Positions 8,357-16,868 of a DNA stretch of 64,000 bases are shown piece by piece. The DNA is from Streptomyces buecherae. Lineage in GTDB: Bacteria; Actinomycetota; Actinomycetes; Streptomycetales; Streptomycetaceae. Under the pieces are notes generated by a model that was not told the DNA's origin, made no database searches, and was given only the letters and a program-made list of their open reading frames with translations. The stretch's first letter is position 1. Every line of letters begins with the position of its first letter. The DNA lies in assembly GCF_014295035.1 (NCBI RefSeq), contig NZ_CP060404.1, forward strand, positions 4,934,501-4,998,500. Direction: 5' to 3'. The translations under genes were made by a program, and so were the position numbers.

Positions 8357-9469
8357 TCACGCGCCTCCGAAGGTGTAGCCGCGGCGCCGCATCAGCAGCA
8401 CGAAGCAGGGCACGCCGACCACGGCGGTGATCACGCCGACCGGCAGTTCGACGGGGGCGAGCAGCACCCGCGAGAGGATGTCCACCCACACCAGGAGGAC
8501 CGCGCCGAGCAGTGGCGCGACCGCCAGCACCCGCCGGTGGTCGGCGCCGACCAGCATCCGCGCGAAGTGCGGCACCATCAGGCCGACGAAGCCGATCGCG
8601 CCGCTGACGGCGACGACGGCGCCGGTGACGGCCGCCGTGGACAGGAACAGCTCGCCGCGCAGCCTGCGGGCGTCCACGCCGAGCGCCGCCGCGGTCTCGT
8701 CGCCCATGGCCATGGCGTTCAGCCGGCGGGCGGAGTACATCAGGTGGGTCAGGCCGAGGACCACCATGACGGTGGCGATCGGCAGCGAGTCCCAGGTCGC
8801 CCCGCCCAGGCTGCCGAGCAGCCACATCATCGCCGCGCGCGCGGCCTCGCCGTGTTCGGCGCTGAAGACCATCAGGGTGGTGACGGCCGAGAAACCGTAG
8901 TACATCGCCGTGCCGGTCAGCACCAGGCGCAGTGGGGTCAGCCCCTGCGGGGTGCGGGCCGCCGCGTACACCAGGGCCATCGAGGCCAGCGCCGAGCCGA
9001 ACGCGGCGGTGGACAGCGCCCAGATGCCGAGCCCGCTGAGCGCCCCGAACAGCAGCACGGCGTTGGCGCCGACCGCCGCGCCCGAGGAGATGCCCAGCAC
9101 GAACGGGTCGGCCAGCGCGTTGCGGACCATGGCCTGCACGGCCACGCCGATGCCCGCAAGGCCCGCCCCGACCACGGCGGCCAGCAGCGCCCGGGGGAAC
9201 CGCAGCTCCCAGACGATGGTGTACGCCGCGGTCTCGTCGGACTCGATGGTGCCGCCGGTCAGCCCGGCGCCGAGGTACCGCGTCACCTCGCCCCAGGAGA
9301 GACCGGCGGAGCCGAAGGCGACGCCGCACACGAGCGAGACGGGGAGCGCGACGACGAGCGCGACGATCAGCGGCAGCAGTGGTAGGCGGCGCGGGGGCCG
9401 CCGGGGCGCGGGCGCGCCGTGCCCCTGGTCCGCGCGCGGCGGGGCGGCGTCCTCGGTCGTGGTCGCCAC
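8357..9469 (-). CDS. FecCD/BtuC-type ABC importer permease
   Basis: A 370-residue polytopic permease of the FecCD family, with about nine or ten hydrophobic segments and typical stretches such as GISSGAAVGANAVLLFG and VSGAIGFVGLMVPHFAR. I chose the GTG at 9469 because AAGGGGGAG precedes it at good spacing. The ATG at 9577 lies directly against the riboswitch and would add a 36-residue tail without family character. With the downstream ATPase and lipoprotein it forms one importer, probably for cobalamin or a related corrinoid, controlled by the upstream riboswitch. Confidence 0.87.
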   Translation of the reverse strand: MATTTEDAAPPRADQGHGAPAPRRPPRRLPLLPLIVALVVALPVSLVCGVAFGSAGLSWGEVTRYLGAGLTGGTIESDETAAYTIVWELRFPRALLAAVVGAGLAGIGVAVQAMVRNALADPFVLGISSGAAVGANAVLLFGALSGLGIWALSTAAFGSALASMALVYAAARTPQGLTPLRLVLTGTAMYYGFSAVTTLMVFSAEHGEAARAAMMWLLGSLGGATWDSLPIATVMVVLGLTHLMYSARRLNAMAMGDETAAALGVDARRLRGELFLSTAAVTGAVVAVSGAIGFVGLMVPHFARMLVGADHRRVLAVAPLLGAVLLVWVDILSRVLLAPVELPVGVITAVVGVPCFVLLMRRRGYTFGGA

Positions 9470-9582
9470 GGCGGGCTCCCCCTTCACCTCGGGCCGCGAC
9501 CGTACGGTGAAGGAGTGGCCCGGGGCGTGGCCCCGGGTGCGTCCCCTCGCAGTCCGCGGCGAGTAGTCCTGGAACATGCGCC

Positions 9583-9735
9583 GCCGCGGGTGATCGGGCT
9601 CGCGGTGCCCGCATCCCGGGGGATGCGTGGCTCCGCCTACCGTTGCGGGTCAGCGCCGGACTCTCACCGGACTTCCCCCGCGGGGCGCGTATGCAGTTGT
9701 GGAGCGGGTGCGTGCCCGGCCGGCCTGGTCCGCAC
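9583..9735 (-). ncRNA. Cobalamin riboswitch
   Basis: Read leftward, the conserved core lies at about 9678-9639: GGGAAGTCCGGTGAGAGTCC, then the GCGCTGACCCGCAACGGT segment, both hallmarks of the AdoCbl riboswitch. The B12 box GAGCCCGATCACCCGC follows at 9601-9586, after a CATCCCCCGGGATG hairpin. It ends just before the permease gene, so it should shut off the importer when cobalamin is plentiful. The 5' boundary is approximate. Confidence 0.85.
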
Positions 9736-9783
9736 GTGGCCGGGGTGAGGTGCTGCCGGGCTTACGACAGGAGACTGCCAGGC

Positions 9784-10347
9784 TTACCGGAAGAAGGCGA
9801 TGCCGTCGTCGGGCAGGTCCTTGAGGTCCTTGGCCCACTCGCGCGGGTCGACGACCTTCTTCAGGTGCGCCGACATGTACGGCCGCAGCGGAACCTCGGG
9901 GGTGGCCTTCTCGCCGACCCACATCAGGTCGCTCTTGACGTATCCGTACAGCCGCTTGCCGCCCGTGTACGGGCCGGCGGCGGCGGTGCGCGCGACGGCG
10001 TCGGTGACCAGGTCGATCTGCGGCTTCTGGTCGGCCAGCTCGCCGTACCAGATCTCCACGACGCCCTGGTCGCGGATCATGACGACCTCGACCTTGCGGT
10101 CCTTGTCGATCCGCCAGTACCCGGACTCGGTCTCCAGCGGGCGGACCTTCTTGCCCTCGGAGTCCAGCTCCCAGGTGTGCGAGACGTACTCGATGAAGTC
10201 GCGGCCGTCGTGCGTGAAGGTCGCCTCCTGCCCGAAGTTGCACTTCTCGGCGCCGGGGAAGTCGAAGACGCCCGCGCCCTCCCAGTTACCGAGGAGAAAG
10301 GCGAGGGGCACGAGGTCCGGGTGAAGGTCGGACGGGATCTCGATCAT
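9784..10347 (-). CDS. Nitrobindin-like heme-binding beta-barrel protein
   Basis: A 187-residue protein of the nitrobindin/DUF1794 (FABP-like, THAP4) family. The signature G-x-W-x-G-x-G is at residues 20-26 (GNWEGAG), and a histidine near the C-terminus (YMSAHLKKV) fits the proximal heme ligand. Relatives bind ferric heme and can isomerise peroxynitrite to nitrate. It is cytosolic with no signal peptide. The riboswitch-controlled importer lies downstream, and a tiny membrane-protein gene lies upstream on the same strand. Confidence 0.87.
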   Translation of the reverse strand: MIEIPSDLHPDLVPLAFLLGNWEGAGVFDFPGAEKCNFGQEATFTHDGRDFIEYVSHTWELDSEGKKVRPLETESGYWRIDKDRKVEVVMIRDQGVVEIWYGELADQKPQIDLVTDAVARTAAAGPYTGGKRLYGYVKSDLMWVGEKATPEVPLRPYMSAHLKKVVDPREWAKDLKDLPDDGIAFFR

Positions 10348-10452
10348 GAGCTCAGGCGATCTGTAGTGAGGACGGGAGACGGCGCGTTGGCCCGCTCAGA
10401 GCCGGGCACTGCCGCAGGGGCCCGCGCCGCGGCGCGAGCGCGGAGGGGTCCG

Positions 10453-10554
10453 TCAGCGCTGGCCCTGGTACAGCTTGAACAGGGTGAGCCCCGCGAAGGC
10501 GGCGATGAGCACGGCCATCAAGGCCAGCAGCAGGGTGAAGACTGTCTCAAGCAC
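10453..10554 (-). CDS. 33-residue single-span membrane protein
   Basis: A very short gene with a GTG start at 10554 preceded by GAGGAG at good spacing. It encodes one hydrophobic helix (FTLLLALMAVLIAAF, then AGLTLF) with a short positively charged tail, KLYQGQR, giving a predicted N-out, C-in orientation. The clean ribosome site and intact frame argue that it is real. Function is unknown; single-span mini-proteins of this size often modulate membrane complexes. It is upstream of the nitrobindin gene and divergent from the DsrE gene. Confidence 0.65.
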   Translation of the reverse strand: MLETVFTLLLALMAVLIAAFAGLTLFKLYQGQR

Positions 10555-10705
10555 GAGCGCGCTCCTCGGACACAGTGTGTGGTGTTACGGACCGGACCCG
10601 AGTCTAGTCCGCGCCACGACGGCCGGCGCTGTGAGGTCCACCGCCCCCCGGCCGCGCCCGCCGACGCCGGCGCGAGCGGGGTGGGCGCGCGCCTACAGTG
10701 AGCCC

Positions 10706-11071
10706 ATGGCGAAGAAGCTCGTGATCAAGGTGACGGCGGGCGCGGACGCGCCCGAGCGGTGCTCGCAGGCGTTCACGGTGGCGGCCGTGGCCGTGGCCAG
10801 CGGCGTCGACGTCTCGCTGTGGCTGACCGGGGAGTCCGCCTGGTTCGCGCTGCCGGGCCGGGCGGCCGAGTTCGAGCTGCCGCACGCGGCGCCGCTGCCC
10901 GACCTGATCGACGGCATCCTGAGCGGCGGCGGCGCGCTGACCGTCTGCACGCAGTGCGCGGCCCGCCGCGACATCGAGGAGTCCGACCTCATCCCGGGCG
11001 CCCGCATCGCCGGCGCGCAGGTCTTCGTGAGCGAGGTCATGCCGGACGGCGTACAGGCGCTCGTGTACTGA
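10706..11071 (+). CDS. DsrE-family protein
   Basis: A 121-residue DsrE/YchN-fold protein: MAKKLVIKVTAGADAPERCS, a VAAVAVASGVDVSLWLTG core and a late cysteine pair (TVCTQC). Relatives relay sulfur via a conserved cysteine, but many actinobacterial members have no known role. The ATG at 10706 matches the usual start. Its position beside a sulfurtransferase operon is suggestive only. It converges on the DUF3099 gene. Confidence 0.8.
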   Translation: MAKKLVIKVTAGADAPERCSQAFTVAAVAVASGVDVSLWLTGESAWFALPGRAAEFELPHAAPLPDLIDGILSGGGALTVCTQCAARRDIEESDLIPGARIAGAQVFVSEVMPDGVQALVY

Positions 11072-11112
11072 GTGCGCGCCCTGCCCCCGGCGGGCTCTCG
11101 GGCTCTCGCGCC

Positions 11113-11523
11113 CTACGGGTGGTGCTTGCCGTCGAGTTCGTCCCACCACGCGTCGGACTGCGGGTCGCCCGTGCGGGCGCCGGGCTCGGTGGAAGCCCCG
11201 CCGCGCGCGCCGGGGTCCGGGGGCGGCGGCTGCGGGGCCGCGTCCTGGCCGGGGTCGGGCCACAGGCCCAGATCGGGGGCGGCGCCGGGCGCGGGGTCGG
11301 TGCGCTGGCCCGGTGGCCGCGCGCCCGGTTCGTCGAACCACCGGTCGTCGGGGCCGCGTCGGTTGGCCACGATCGCCGCGAACGGCGGAATCACCATGGC
11401 CACCACGCACATGCCGACCGCCACCGGGACGGACCACAGCCGGACCACGGCCCATGCCGACACGAAGAGCGTCAGGCACGCACCCATCATGAGGAAGTAG
11501 CCACGTCGCCGCCGGGCGTACAT
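11113..11523 (-). CDS. DUF3099 small membrane protein
   Basis: A 136-residue protein with two adjacent transmembrane segments at the N-terminus (YFLMMGACLTLFVSAWAVV and VPVAVGMCVVAMVIPPF) followed by a Pro/Gly/Asp-rich cytosolic tail ending in DAWWDELDGKHHP. This matches the actinobacterial DUF3099 family, of unknown function. The ATG at 11523 begins MYARRRRGYF, as in family members; GGAGG sits unusually close to it. Confidence 0.8.
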   Translation of the reverse strand: MYARRRRGYFLMMGACLTLFVSAWAVVRLWSVPVAVGMCVVAMVIPPFAAIVANRRGPDDRWFDEPGARPPGQRTDPAPGAAPDLGLWPDPGQDAAPQPPPPDPGARGGASTEPGARTGDPQSDAWWDELDGKHHP

Positions 11524-11615
11524 GCCTCCAGCGTACGACTGGTCGTCGGGCCCGCACCTGGTGTGTGGCCTGGACGGTGTGGGGACACTTCCCCGCCCCG
11601 CACCGGCCCTGCCCG

Positions 11616-11647
11616 TCGCGCTGCCCGCCCCCGTGCGGGCAGCGCGA
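11616..11647. terminator. Perfect 12-bp hairpin between two leftward genes
   Basis: Arms 11616-11627 (TCGCGCTGCCCG) and 11636-11647 are perfectly complementary with an 8-nt loop. It may be an additional terminator for the sulfurtransferase/DUF1416 transcript or a leader structure of the DUF3099 gene. No U-tract is present. Confidence 0.45.
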
Positions 11648-11739
11648 TGCCCCGGCGACGCCACCAGAGCGCGCCGAAGTCCCGACCCGTACCCAGAGCC
11701 TCGACGCGCGCACGCGCGGCCCCGGTGCGCGCACGCGCG

Positions 11740-11788
11740 GAGGGCCGCTCCCCAGTACAAGGCGTCCAACCCCTGGGGTGCGGCCCTC
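11740..11788 (-). terminator. Terminator hairpin after the sulfurtransferase/DUF1416 operon
   Basis: A 16-nt inverted repeat with a single T-T mismatch (arms 11740-11755 and 11773-11788) begins 24 bases past the DUF1416 stop. GC-rich hairpins without U-tracts are common terminators in Streptomyces. Confidence 0.65.
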
Positions 11789-11811
11789 CGGCCACGCTGG
11801 CGCGTCACGCG

Positions 11812-12099
11812 TCAGACGGTGATGGCGACCTCCGCCAGGCCGCCCCGCTGGGCGACGACGGTGCGGTCGGCGGTCGCGCCGGGCACCAGGGCGCGCAGCG
11901 TCCAGGTGCCTTCGGCGGCGTAGAAGCGGAACTGTCCGGTGGCCGAGGTGGGCACCTCCGCGGTGAACTCGCCGGTGCTGTCCAGCAGGCGCACGTAACC
12001 GGTGACGGGCTGGCCGTCGCGGGTCACGCTGCCCTGGATGGTGGTCTCACCGGGCTTGATGGTCGCCGCGTCGGGGCCGCCGGCCTGGGCTCCACACAT
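11812..12099 (-). CDS. DUF1416 protein, partner of sulfurtransferase
   Basis: A 95-residue protein of the actinobacterial DUF1416 family, with a beta-sandwich (transthyretin/CarboxypepD-like) look: TIQGSVTRDGQPVTGYVRLL followed by FRFYAAEGTWTLRALVPG. It begins MCGAQAGG. It is regularly found right after a CysA-type sulfurtransferase gene, as here with an 85-base gap; the precise role is unknown. Its stop is followed by a hairpin terminator. Confidence 0.85.
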   Translation of the reverse strand: MCGAQAGGPDAATIKPGETTIQGSVTRDGQPVTGYVRLLDSTGEFTAEVPTSATGQFRFYAAEGTWTLRALVPGATADRTVVAQRGGLAEVAITV

Positions 12100-12184
12100 G
12101 AGTGTCTGTCCTTACGTCAGGGAGGGAGAAGGTCGCGAGGGACCGGAGGAGGGGAGGGCTGAGCGGGGCCAGGGGCCCGGGGGC

Positions 12185-13024
12185 TCAGGAGCCCGAGCCG
12201 ACCTCGATCGGCACGCCGACCAGCGAGCCGTACTCGGTCCAGGAGCCGTCGTAGTTCTTCACGTTGCTCTGGCCGAGCAGCTCGTGCAGCACGAACCAGG
12301 TGTGGGCGGAGCGCTCACCGATGCGGCAGTAGGCGATGGTGTCCTTGGACAGGTCCACGCCCTCGCCCTCGTAGAGCGCCTTCAGCTCGTCGTCCGACTT
12401 GAACGTGCCGTCGTCGTTCGCGGCCTTGGACCACGGGATGTTGCGGGCGCTGGGCACGTGGCCGGGGCGCTGCGACTGCTCCTGCGGGAGGTGGGCCGGG
12501 GCGAGCAGCTTGCCGGAGAACTCGTCGGGGGAGCGCACGTCGACCAGGTTGAGCGAGCCGATGGCGGCCACGACGTCGTCGCGGAAGGCGCGGATCGAGC
12601 TGTCCTGCGGCTTGGCCTTGTACTCCGTGGCCGGGCGGGTGGGGACCTCGGCGACCAGGTCGCGCGAGTCCAGCTCCCACTTCTTGCGGCCACCGTCGAG
12701 CAGCTTGACGTCCTGGTGCCCGTACAGCTTGAAGTACCAGTAGGCGTACGACGCGAACCAGTTGTTGTTACCGCCGTAGAGGACGACGGTGTCGTCATTG
12801 GCGATGCCCTTCTCGGAGAGCAGCTTCTCGAAGCCGGCCTGGTCCACGAAGTCGCGGCGCACCGGGTCCTGGAGGTCCTTCTTCCAGTCGATCCGGATGG
12901 CGTTCTTGATGTGGTTCTTGTCGTAGGCCGACGTGTCCTCGTCGACCTCGACGATGACCGTCTTCGGGTCATCGATACGGGCCTGGACCCACTCGGCGTC
13001 CACCAGGACGTCGCTGCGGCTCAT
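12185..13024 (-). CDS. Thiosulfate sulfurtransferase (rhodanese, CysA/SseA type)
   Basis: A 279-residue tandem-rhodanese protein transferring sulfane sulfur from thiosulfate to cyanide or thiols. The active-site cysteine is C233 in CRIGERS, the loop of actinobacterial thiosulfate sulfurtransferases. The N-terminal domain (WVQARIDDPKTVIVEVDED) is the inactive rhodanese copy. The transcript is probably controlled by the upstream Cys-codon leader peptide gene. It is followed by DUF1416 in the same operon. Confidence 0.92.
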   Translation of the reverse strand: MSRSDVLVDAEWVQARIDDPKTVIVEVDEDTSAYDKNHIKNAIRIDWKKDLQDPVRRDFVDQAGFEKLLSEKGIANDDTVVLYGGNNNWFASYAYWYFKLYGHQDVKLLDGGRKKWELDSRDLVAEVPTRPATEYKAKPQDSSIRAFRDDVVAAIGSLNLVDVRSPDEFSGKLLAPAHLPQEQSQRPGHVPSARNIPWSKAANDDGTFKSDDELKALYEGEGVDLSKDTIAYCRIGERSAHTWFVLHELLGQSNVKNYDGSWTEYGSLVGVPIEVGSGS

Positions 13025-13214
13025 GCTGTTCTCCTCCGGGGCAGATACGGATGGTGCACGGTGACGCGGATTGGCGTACCGGCAGGCGGCGACGGGGATG
13101 CGCGCGGCGCTGCACGGGGGCGGTACGAAGCCGGGCCCAGCTTGCGGGGAGATGGGGCGAACCCGCGGGATGTGCGCGGTGCGAGCCCGGCAAACCAGGG
13201 AAAAGCGGCCTCGG

Positions 13215-13295
13215 TCAGACAGGGCGACAGAGCATGGCGGCGACGCGGCACAGGTCTACTGCCCGCCGCTTCGTGAGATCCGCCTGTCGCTTCAT
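13215..13295 (-). CDS. Cysteine-codon leader peptide of the sulfurtransferase operon
   Basis: A 26-residue mini-ORF ending in VDLCRVAAMLCRPV, 190 bases upstream of the sulfurtransferase start. Two cysteine codons near the 3' end in a DLCRV...LCR context match the 'putative leader peptide' family found before sulfur-assimilation genes in Streptomyces. Such leaders are thought to sense Cys-tRNA supply by ribosome stalling. The ATG at 13295 has no strong ribosome site, so the start is provisional. Confidence 0.65.
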   Translation of the reverse strand: MKRQADLTKRRAVDLCRVAAMLCRPV

Positions 13296-13572
13296 GCGTT
13301 CGATCGTAAGGACGGGGGGCGGGCGTGTCACCGGTGTGTCGTATGGTGAGACGAATATGTCTGCGATGCGGGACGGTTGACGGGTGCGCCGGGCCCGGAG
13401 CCCGGGGCGGGGCGGGCTTTTCGCGGACGCCATCTGCACTGCGGACTCGGCCGTCTCAGTGCGTGGACGGGGCCCTAACGGGCGATGCCGGGCCGCGCCC
13501 GAAGGCGGTCGGCCCGGCACCCGGTCAGTCCGGCGTTCGCTCAGCCCGCCGGTGCGTCACCTCGTCAGCGCG

Positions 13573-14451
13573 TCATCCCGTCAGTTCGACCGCGTGGCCC
13601 TCGGCCTCGATGTCCACGCCCTCGGGGGTGGTCTCGATCGCCTTGAGCTTGAGGCCGGCCGGCAGGCCGTCCACCTCGCGGTCGATGTCGGTCCGCTCGC
13701 GGACCTTGTCCTCCCAGCCCGGCACCGCCCCGGCGGGGATCTTGTCGGCGCGCAGCCGGATCGTGTCGCCGTTGACCACGCTCACCGTCCCGTACGCGCT
13801 GATCTTGAAGCCGAGCAGCCCGCCGCTGATCTTCACCCGGCTCTTGCCGGTGTCGTCCTTGCCGGCGTAGCCCACGGTGATGCCGGGGCCGGCGGCCTTG
13901 GAGAGGTCCGCGTAGCTGACGTGGGCCCGGCCGACGGCGTGGTCGGCGACGGCGGAGGAGAAGTTGTCGGAGACCTTGACGTCGCGCATCGTGGCCTTCA
14001 TCTCGGTGATGCGGATGGCCCGGCCGTTCTCCTCGCTGGTCAGCCCGTCGAAGGTCACCTCGATCTCGTCGAACTTCTTGCTGACCACCTGGGTGAGGAA
14101 GGGGAAGCCCTTGATCGACACCTCGGGGGTGCCGGTCAGGTTCTCCTTGCTCTTGATCTTCTTGGCCGCCTCGGACTCCACGACGTTGACCGCGATCCGG
14201 TCGGCGGCGACGAACAACCCGCCCAGGATCACCAGGAGGATCAGCAGAACCCGCAGGCCGCGCCCGCGTCGGCGGCGGCGCGGCGGCGGGGCCGCGCGGT
14301 CGTCGTAGTCGTCGTAACCGCCGTGGCCGCCCGCGGGCTGCCCGGGCCCGTAGGCGTCGTATCCGCCGCCATAGCCACCGGCTCCCTGGTGGTACGGCGC
14401 GCCGCCCGGGCCGCCCCTGCTCGCTGCGTCCGTATGCGCCGCGTCCGACAT
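13573..14451 (-). CDS. LmeA-like DUF2993 lipid-binding protein
   Basis: A 292-residue protein with a Gly/Tyr/Pro-rich cytosolic N-terminus, basic RRRRRGRG patch, one transmembrane anchor (VLLILLVILGGLFVAADRI) and an extracytoplasmic DUF2993 domain (about residues 95-292) containing the family motif GFPFLTQVV. LmeA in mycobacteria binds phosphatidylinositides and aids cell-envelope lipoglycan maturation. A longer paralogue lies at 40087-41709. Confidence 0.85.
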   Translation of the reverse strand: MSDAAHTDAASRGGPGGAPYHQGAGGYGGGYDAYGPGQPAGGHGGYDDYDDRAAPPPRRRRRGRGLRVLLILLVILGGLFVAADRIAVNVVESEAAKKIKSKENLTGTPEVSIKGFPFLTQVVSKKFDEIEVTFDGLTSEENGRAIRITEMKATMRDVKVSDNFSSAVADHAVGRAHVSYADLSKAAGPGITVGYAGKDDTGKSRVKISGGLLGFKISAYGTVSVVNGDTIRLRADKIPAGAVPGWEDKVRERTDIDREVDGLPAGLKLKAIETTPEGVDIEAEGHAVELTG

Positions 14452-14668
14452 GCTTCGCCCCCCAGGGTCTTGGTCAGGTCTGTGCTTGAGGCTGTGAGCC
14501 TAGCCGCACGCGTCCGAAATCGGCCGAACGTTCGCTCGTATCCGGGGGCCGTTCTGTCGAAGTTCGGCCGGTTTCCGCACCCGTCGCGCGGCCTTCGCCC
14601 GCCCGACGCCCCGGATTCCCCCGGGGCCGCCGGTCCACACCCCCGGCCGGCCCCCGGGGGCGTACGGA

Positions 14669-16573
14669 TCAGCCGAGGGTGCGGCCGAGCAGGTAGACCG
14701 CCGGGGCCGCGGCCGTGAGCGGCAGCGCGACGCCGGCCGTGAGGTGCACGAACCGCGACGGGTAGTCGTAGCTGGCCACCCGCAGCCCGATCAGCGCGCA
14801 CGCCCCGGCGGCCAGCCCGAGTGCCGCGCCGGACGTGCCGAAGTCGGTGGCGCGCCCGGCGGCGAAGCCGGCGCCGCCCGACGCGGCCAGCGCCAGGAGC
14901 ACGGAGACGGCGCCCGGCAGCGGCAGCGCGCGGGCGAGTGCGGCGATGCCCACGCCGGCCGCGCCGATCACGACCGGGTCCGCGTCGGTGGCCAGGTACC
15001 CGGCCGCGACCACGGCGAGCGCCGCCGAGGTCGCGGTGGCGGTCAGTCCGTACAGCCGCTCGTCGGGCGGGCTGAGGTTGCGCAACTGGAGCACGATCAC
15101 CAGCAGCAGCCAGCAGCCGAGGGTGCCGATGAGCACGGTGGGCGCCTGGTCCCGGTCGGTGGTCAGCAACCCGATGTCGGCCGCGACGCCGCCGAGGAAG
15201 GCGAGCGCGATGCCCTGTCGCGCGGGCCACATGCCGTTCAGCCGGAACCATCCCGCCGCCGTCACCGCCTGCAACAGCACCACGGCCACCGCGAGCGCCG
15301 GCTCCGCCACCGGCGCGGCCACCGCGAGCAGCCCGGCCAGCACGGCGGTGAGCAGCGCGGGCTGGAGCCCGGGCCCGAGGATCTGCGGCCGGCCCTCGGC
15401 CCGCGCCTTCTCCGCCGCGGTCATCGGCGCGGCGGCGGGCGGATCGGCCGGCGCCCCGGCCGACGCCTCGGTCGCCGTGTCGCCGCCGCTCGGGGCGCCA
15501 CTCTCACGACCTTCGCCGCCGCCGTGCCGGCCCGGAGCGGGGGCCGCGTGCTGCGGGGCGCCCTCGTACGGGGCGTACCCGGCGGGGGCCTGGTGCCCTG
15601 GGTGGTTCTGGTGTCCTTGCTGGCCCGGGTATCCCTGGTGGCTTTGGTGCCCCTGCTGCCCCTGCTGACCCTGCTGCCCCTGCTGCCCCTGCTGGTCCTG
15701 GTAGCCCTGGCCGTACGGCTGGGCCTGTGCGTACGGCTGGTTCTGGCCGTACGGGTCGGCGCCGTACCCGTGCGCCGGGGCGCCCGCCCCGGGCGCGTAC
15801 GGCGCGTGCTGCGACGGGTGGGCCTGGTGGTGCGGGTGGTTCGGGTGCGCCTGGTGGTTCGGGGCCGTTTCGCCGTAGCCCGGGTGGGGCTGCTGCCACG
15901 GCTGGCCGGCCGATGCCTGCGCGGGGTCGCCGAACTCCGTTTGCCCGGGCGGGGGTTGGTGGCTGTTGGGCGCGGCGGGGTCCGGGTAGCCGCCGTTCGC
16001 CGGGTAGCCGCCGGGGGCGTTCTGGTGGTGCGTGGGGTGGGGCTGCCGCGGCGGGTAGGCGGTGGGCTCGTCGTCGTAGCTGGGCCAGACCGGCTCGTTC
16101 GGGTACGCCGCGTAGCCGCCCTGGCCGGGGTCGCCCGCGCCCTGCGGGGCGCCGTAGCCGGCCTGGGACTGCGGCCCGTGACCGTATCCGGACTGCGTCC
16201 CGTAACCGGCCTGCGTCTCGTCACCGGCCTGCTGCCCGTGACCGGTCTGCTGCCCGTGGCCGTGGTCGGGCCCGGGTTGCGCCGGGTAGCCAGCCTGCGC
16301 CTCGTACCCGGGCTGCGCCCCGTAGCCGGCCCGCGCGTCGTGTCCGCCGTAGCCCGGGTGCTCCGGGTAGCCGGCCCGCGCCCCGTAGCCGGGCTGCTGG
16401 GCGTACGGATCGGGGGCGGGGGCCGCCGGGTGGCGCTGGTCCGCGTGGTCGGCGGGCGCCGGGTCGTAGGGCGGGTACGGCTGCTGGGGGGCGTGCGGCG
16501 GGTAGCCCTCGTGCGGCGGCGGGTAGCCGGCGCCCTCGTACGGCTGCTGGGGATCGTGTGGCTGGTCGCTCAT
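14669..16573 (-). CDS. Low-complexity Gln/Tyr/Pro-rich protein with C-terminal membrane domain
   Basis: A 634-residue protein. Residues 1 to about 390 are extremely rich in Gly, Tyr, Gln, Pro and His, with YGAQPGYE-type repeats and a run of GQQ triplets. Residues from about 400 carry seven or eight hydrophobic segments (LQPALLTAVLAGLLAVAAP onward). The membrane part is typical of Streptomyces 'integral membrane protein' entries of unknown function. The start lies 10 bases past the moaD-like stop, so the two genes form an operon. Confidence 0.75.
   Translation of the reverse strand: MSDQPHDPQQPYEGAGYPPPHEGYPPHAPQQPYPPYDPAPADHADQRHPAAPAPDPYAQQPGYGARAGYPEHPGYGGHDARAGYGAQPGYEAQAGYPAQPGPDHGHGQQTGHGQQAGDETQAGYGTQSGYGHGPQSQAGYGAPQGAGDPGQGGYAAYPNEPVWPSYDDEPTAYPPRQPHPTHHQNAPGGYPANGGYPDPAAPNSHQPPPGQTEFGDPAQASAGQPWQQPHPGYGETAPNHQAHPNHPHHQAHPSQHAPYAPGAGAPAHGYGADPYGQNQPYAQAQPYGQGYQDQQGQQGQQGQQGQQGHQSHQGYPGQQGHQNHPGHQAPAGYAPYEGAPQHAAPAPGRHGGGEGRESGAPSGGDTATEASAGAPADPPAAAPMTAAEKARAEGRPQILGPGLQPALLTAVLAGLLAVAAPVAEPALAVAVVLLQAVTAAGWFRLNGMWPARQGIALAFLGGVAADIGLLTTDRDQAPTVLIGTLGCWLLLVIVLQLRNLSPPDERLYGLTATATSAALAVVAAGYLATDADPVVIGAAGVGIAALARALPLPGAVSVLLALAASGGAGFAAGRATDFGTSGAALGLAAGACALIGLRVASYDYPSRFVHLTAGVALPLTAAAPAVYLLGRTLG
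15640..15710 (-). repeat. Short GQQ-encoding tandem repeats
   Basis: About six 9-bp units alternating CAG and GGC codons encode consecutive Gly-Gln-Gln triplets in the low-complexity region of the membrane protein. They are in frame, so slippage would only change linker length. Confidence 0.7.
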
Positions 16574-16583
16574 GGCCTGGGGC

Positions 16584-16868
16584 TCACCCTCCCGCGAACG
16601 GGGGGAGCACCTCGACCGTGCCGCCGTCCGCCAGTTGGACCGCGTGGTGGTCGCGGGTGCCGACGGGGTCGCCGTCGATCAGGAACGAGCAGCGCAGCAG
16701 CACCCGGGCGAACTCCGGCTCCGCGCGGTGCCGGTCGCGGGCCGCGGCGAGCGCGTCGGCGAGCGTGTGCGCGGCGTACGGCTCCTCCGCGGTGCCGGCC
16801 GCCGCCTTGGCCGCCGCCCAGTACCGGATGGTCCCGGTCGGCGGGGCCACCGTGTCCGTTGCCGCCAT
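16584..16868 (-). CDS. MoaD/ThiS-family ubiquitin-like sulfur carrier
   Basis: A 94-residue beta-grasp protein ending in the diglycine tail (VLPPFAGG) that is adenylated and thiocarboxylated in sulfur-carrier systems. Its N-terminus GTIRYWAAAKAAAG matches MoaD. The substrate pathway (molybdopterin or another thiolation) cannot be read from context, because no moaE or thiG neighbour is present. The ATG at 16868 is preceded by AGAGGAG. Confidence 0.85.
   Translation of the reverse strand: MAATDTVAPPTGTIRYWAAAKAAAGTAEEPYAAHTLADALAAARDRHRAEPEFARVLLRCSFLIDGDPVGTRDHHAVQLADGGTVEVLPPFAGG

Noticed and set aside
12002..13276. A 424-codon frame on the plus strand opposite the sulfurtransferase
   Set aside because: Shadow of a well-conserved enzyme; no domain is recognisable.
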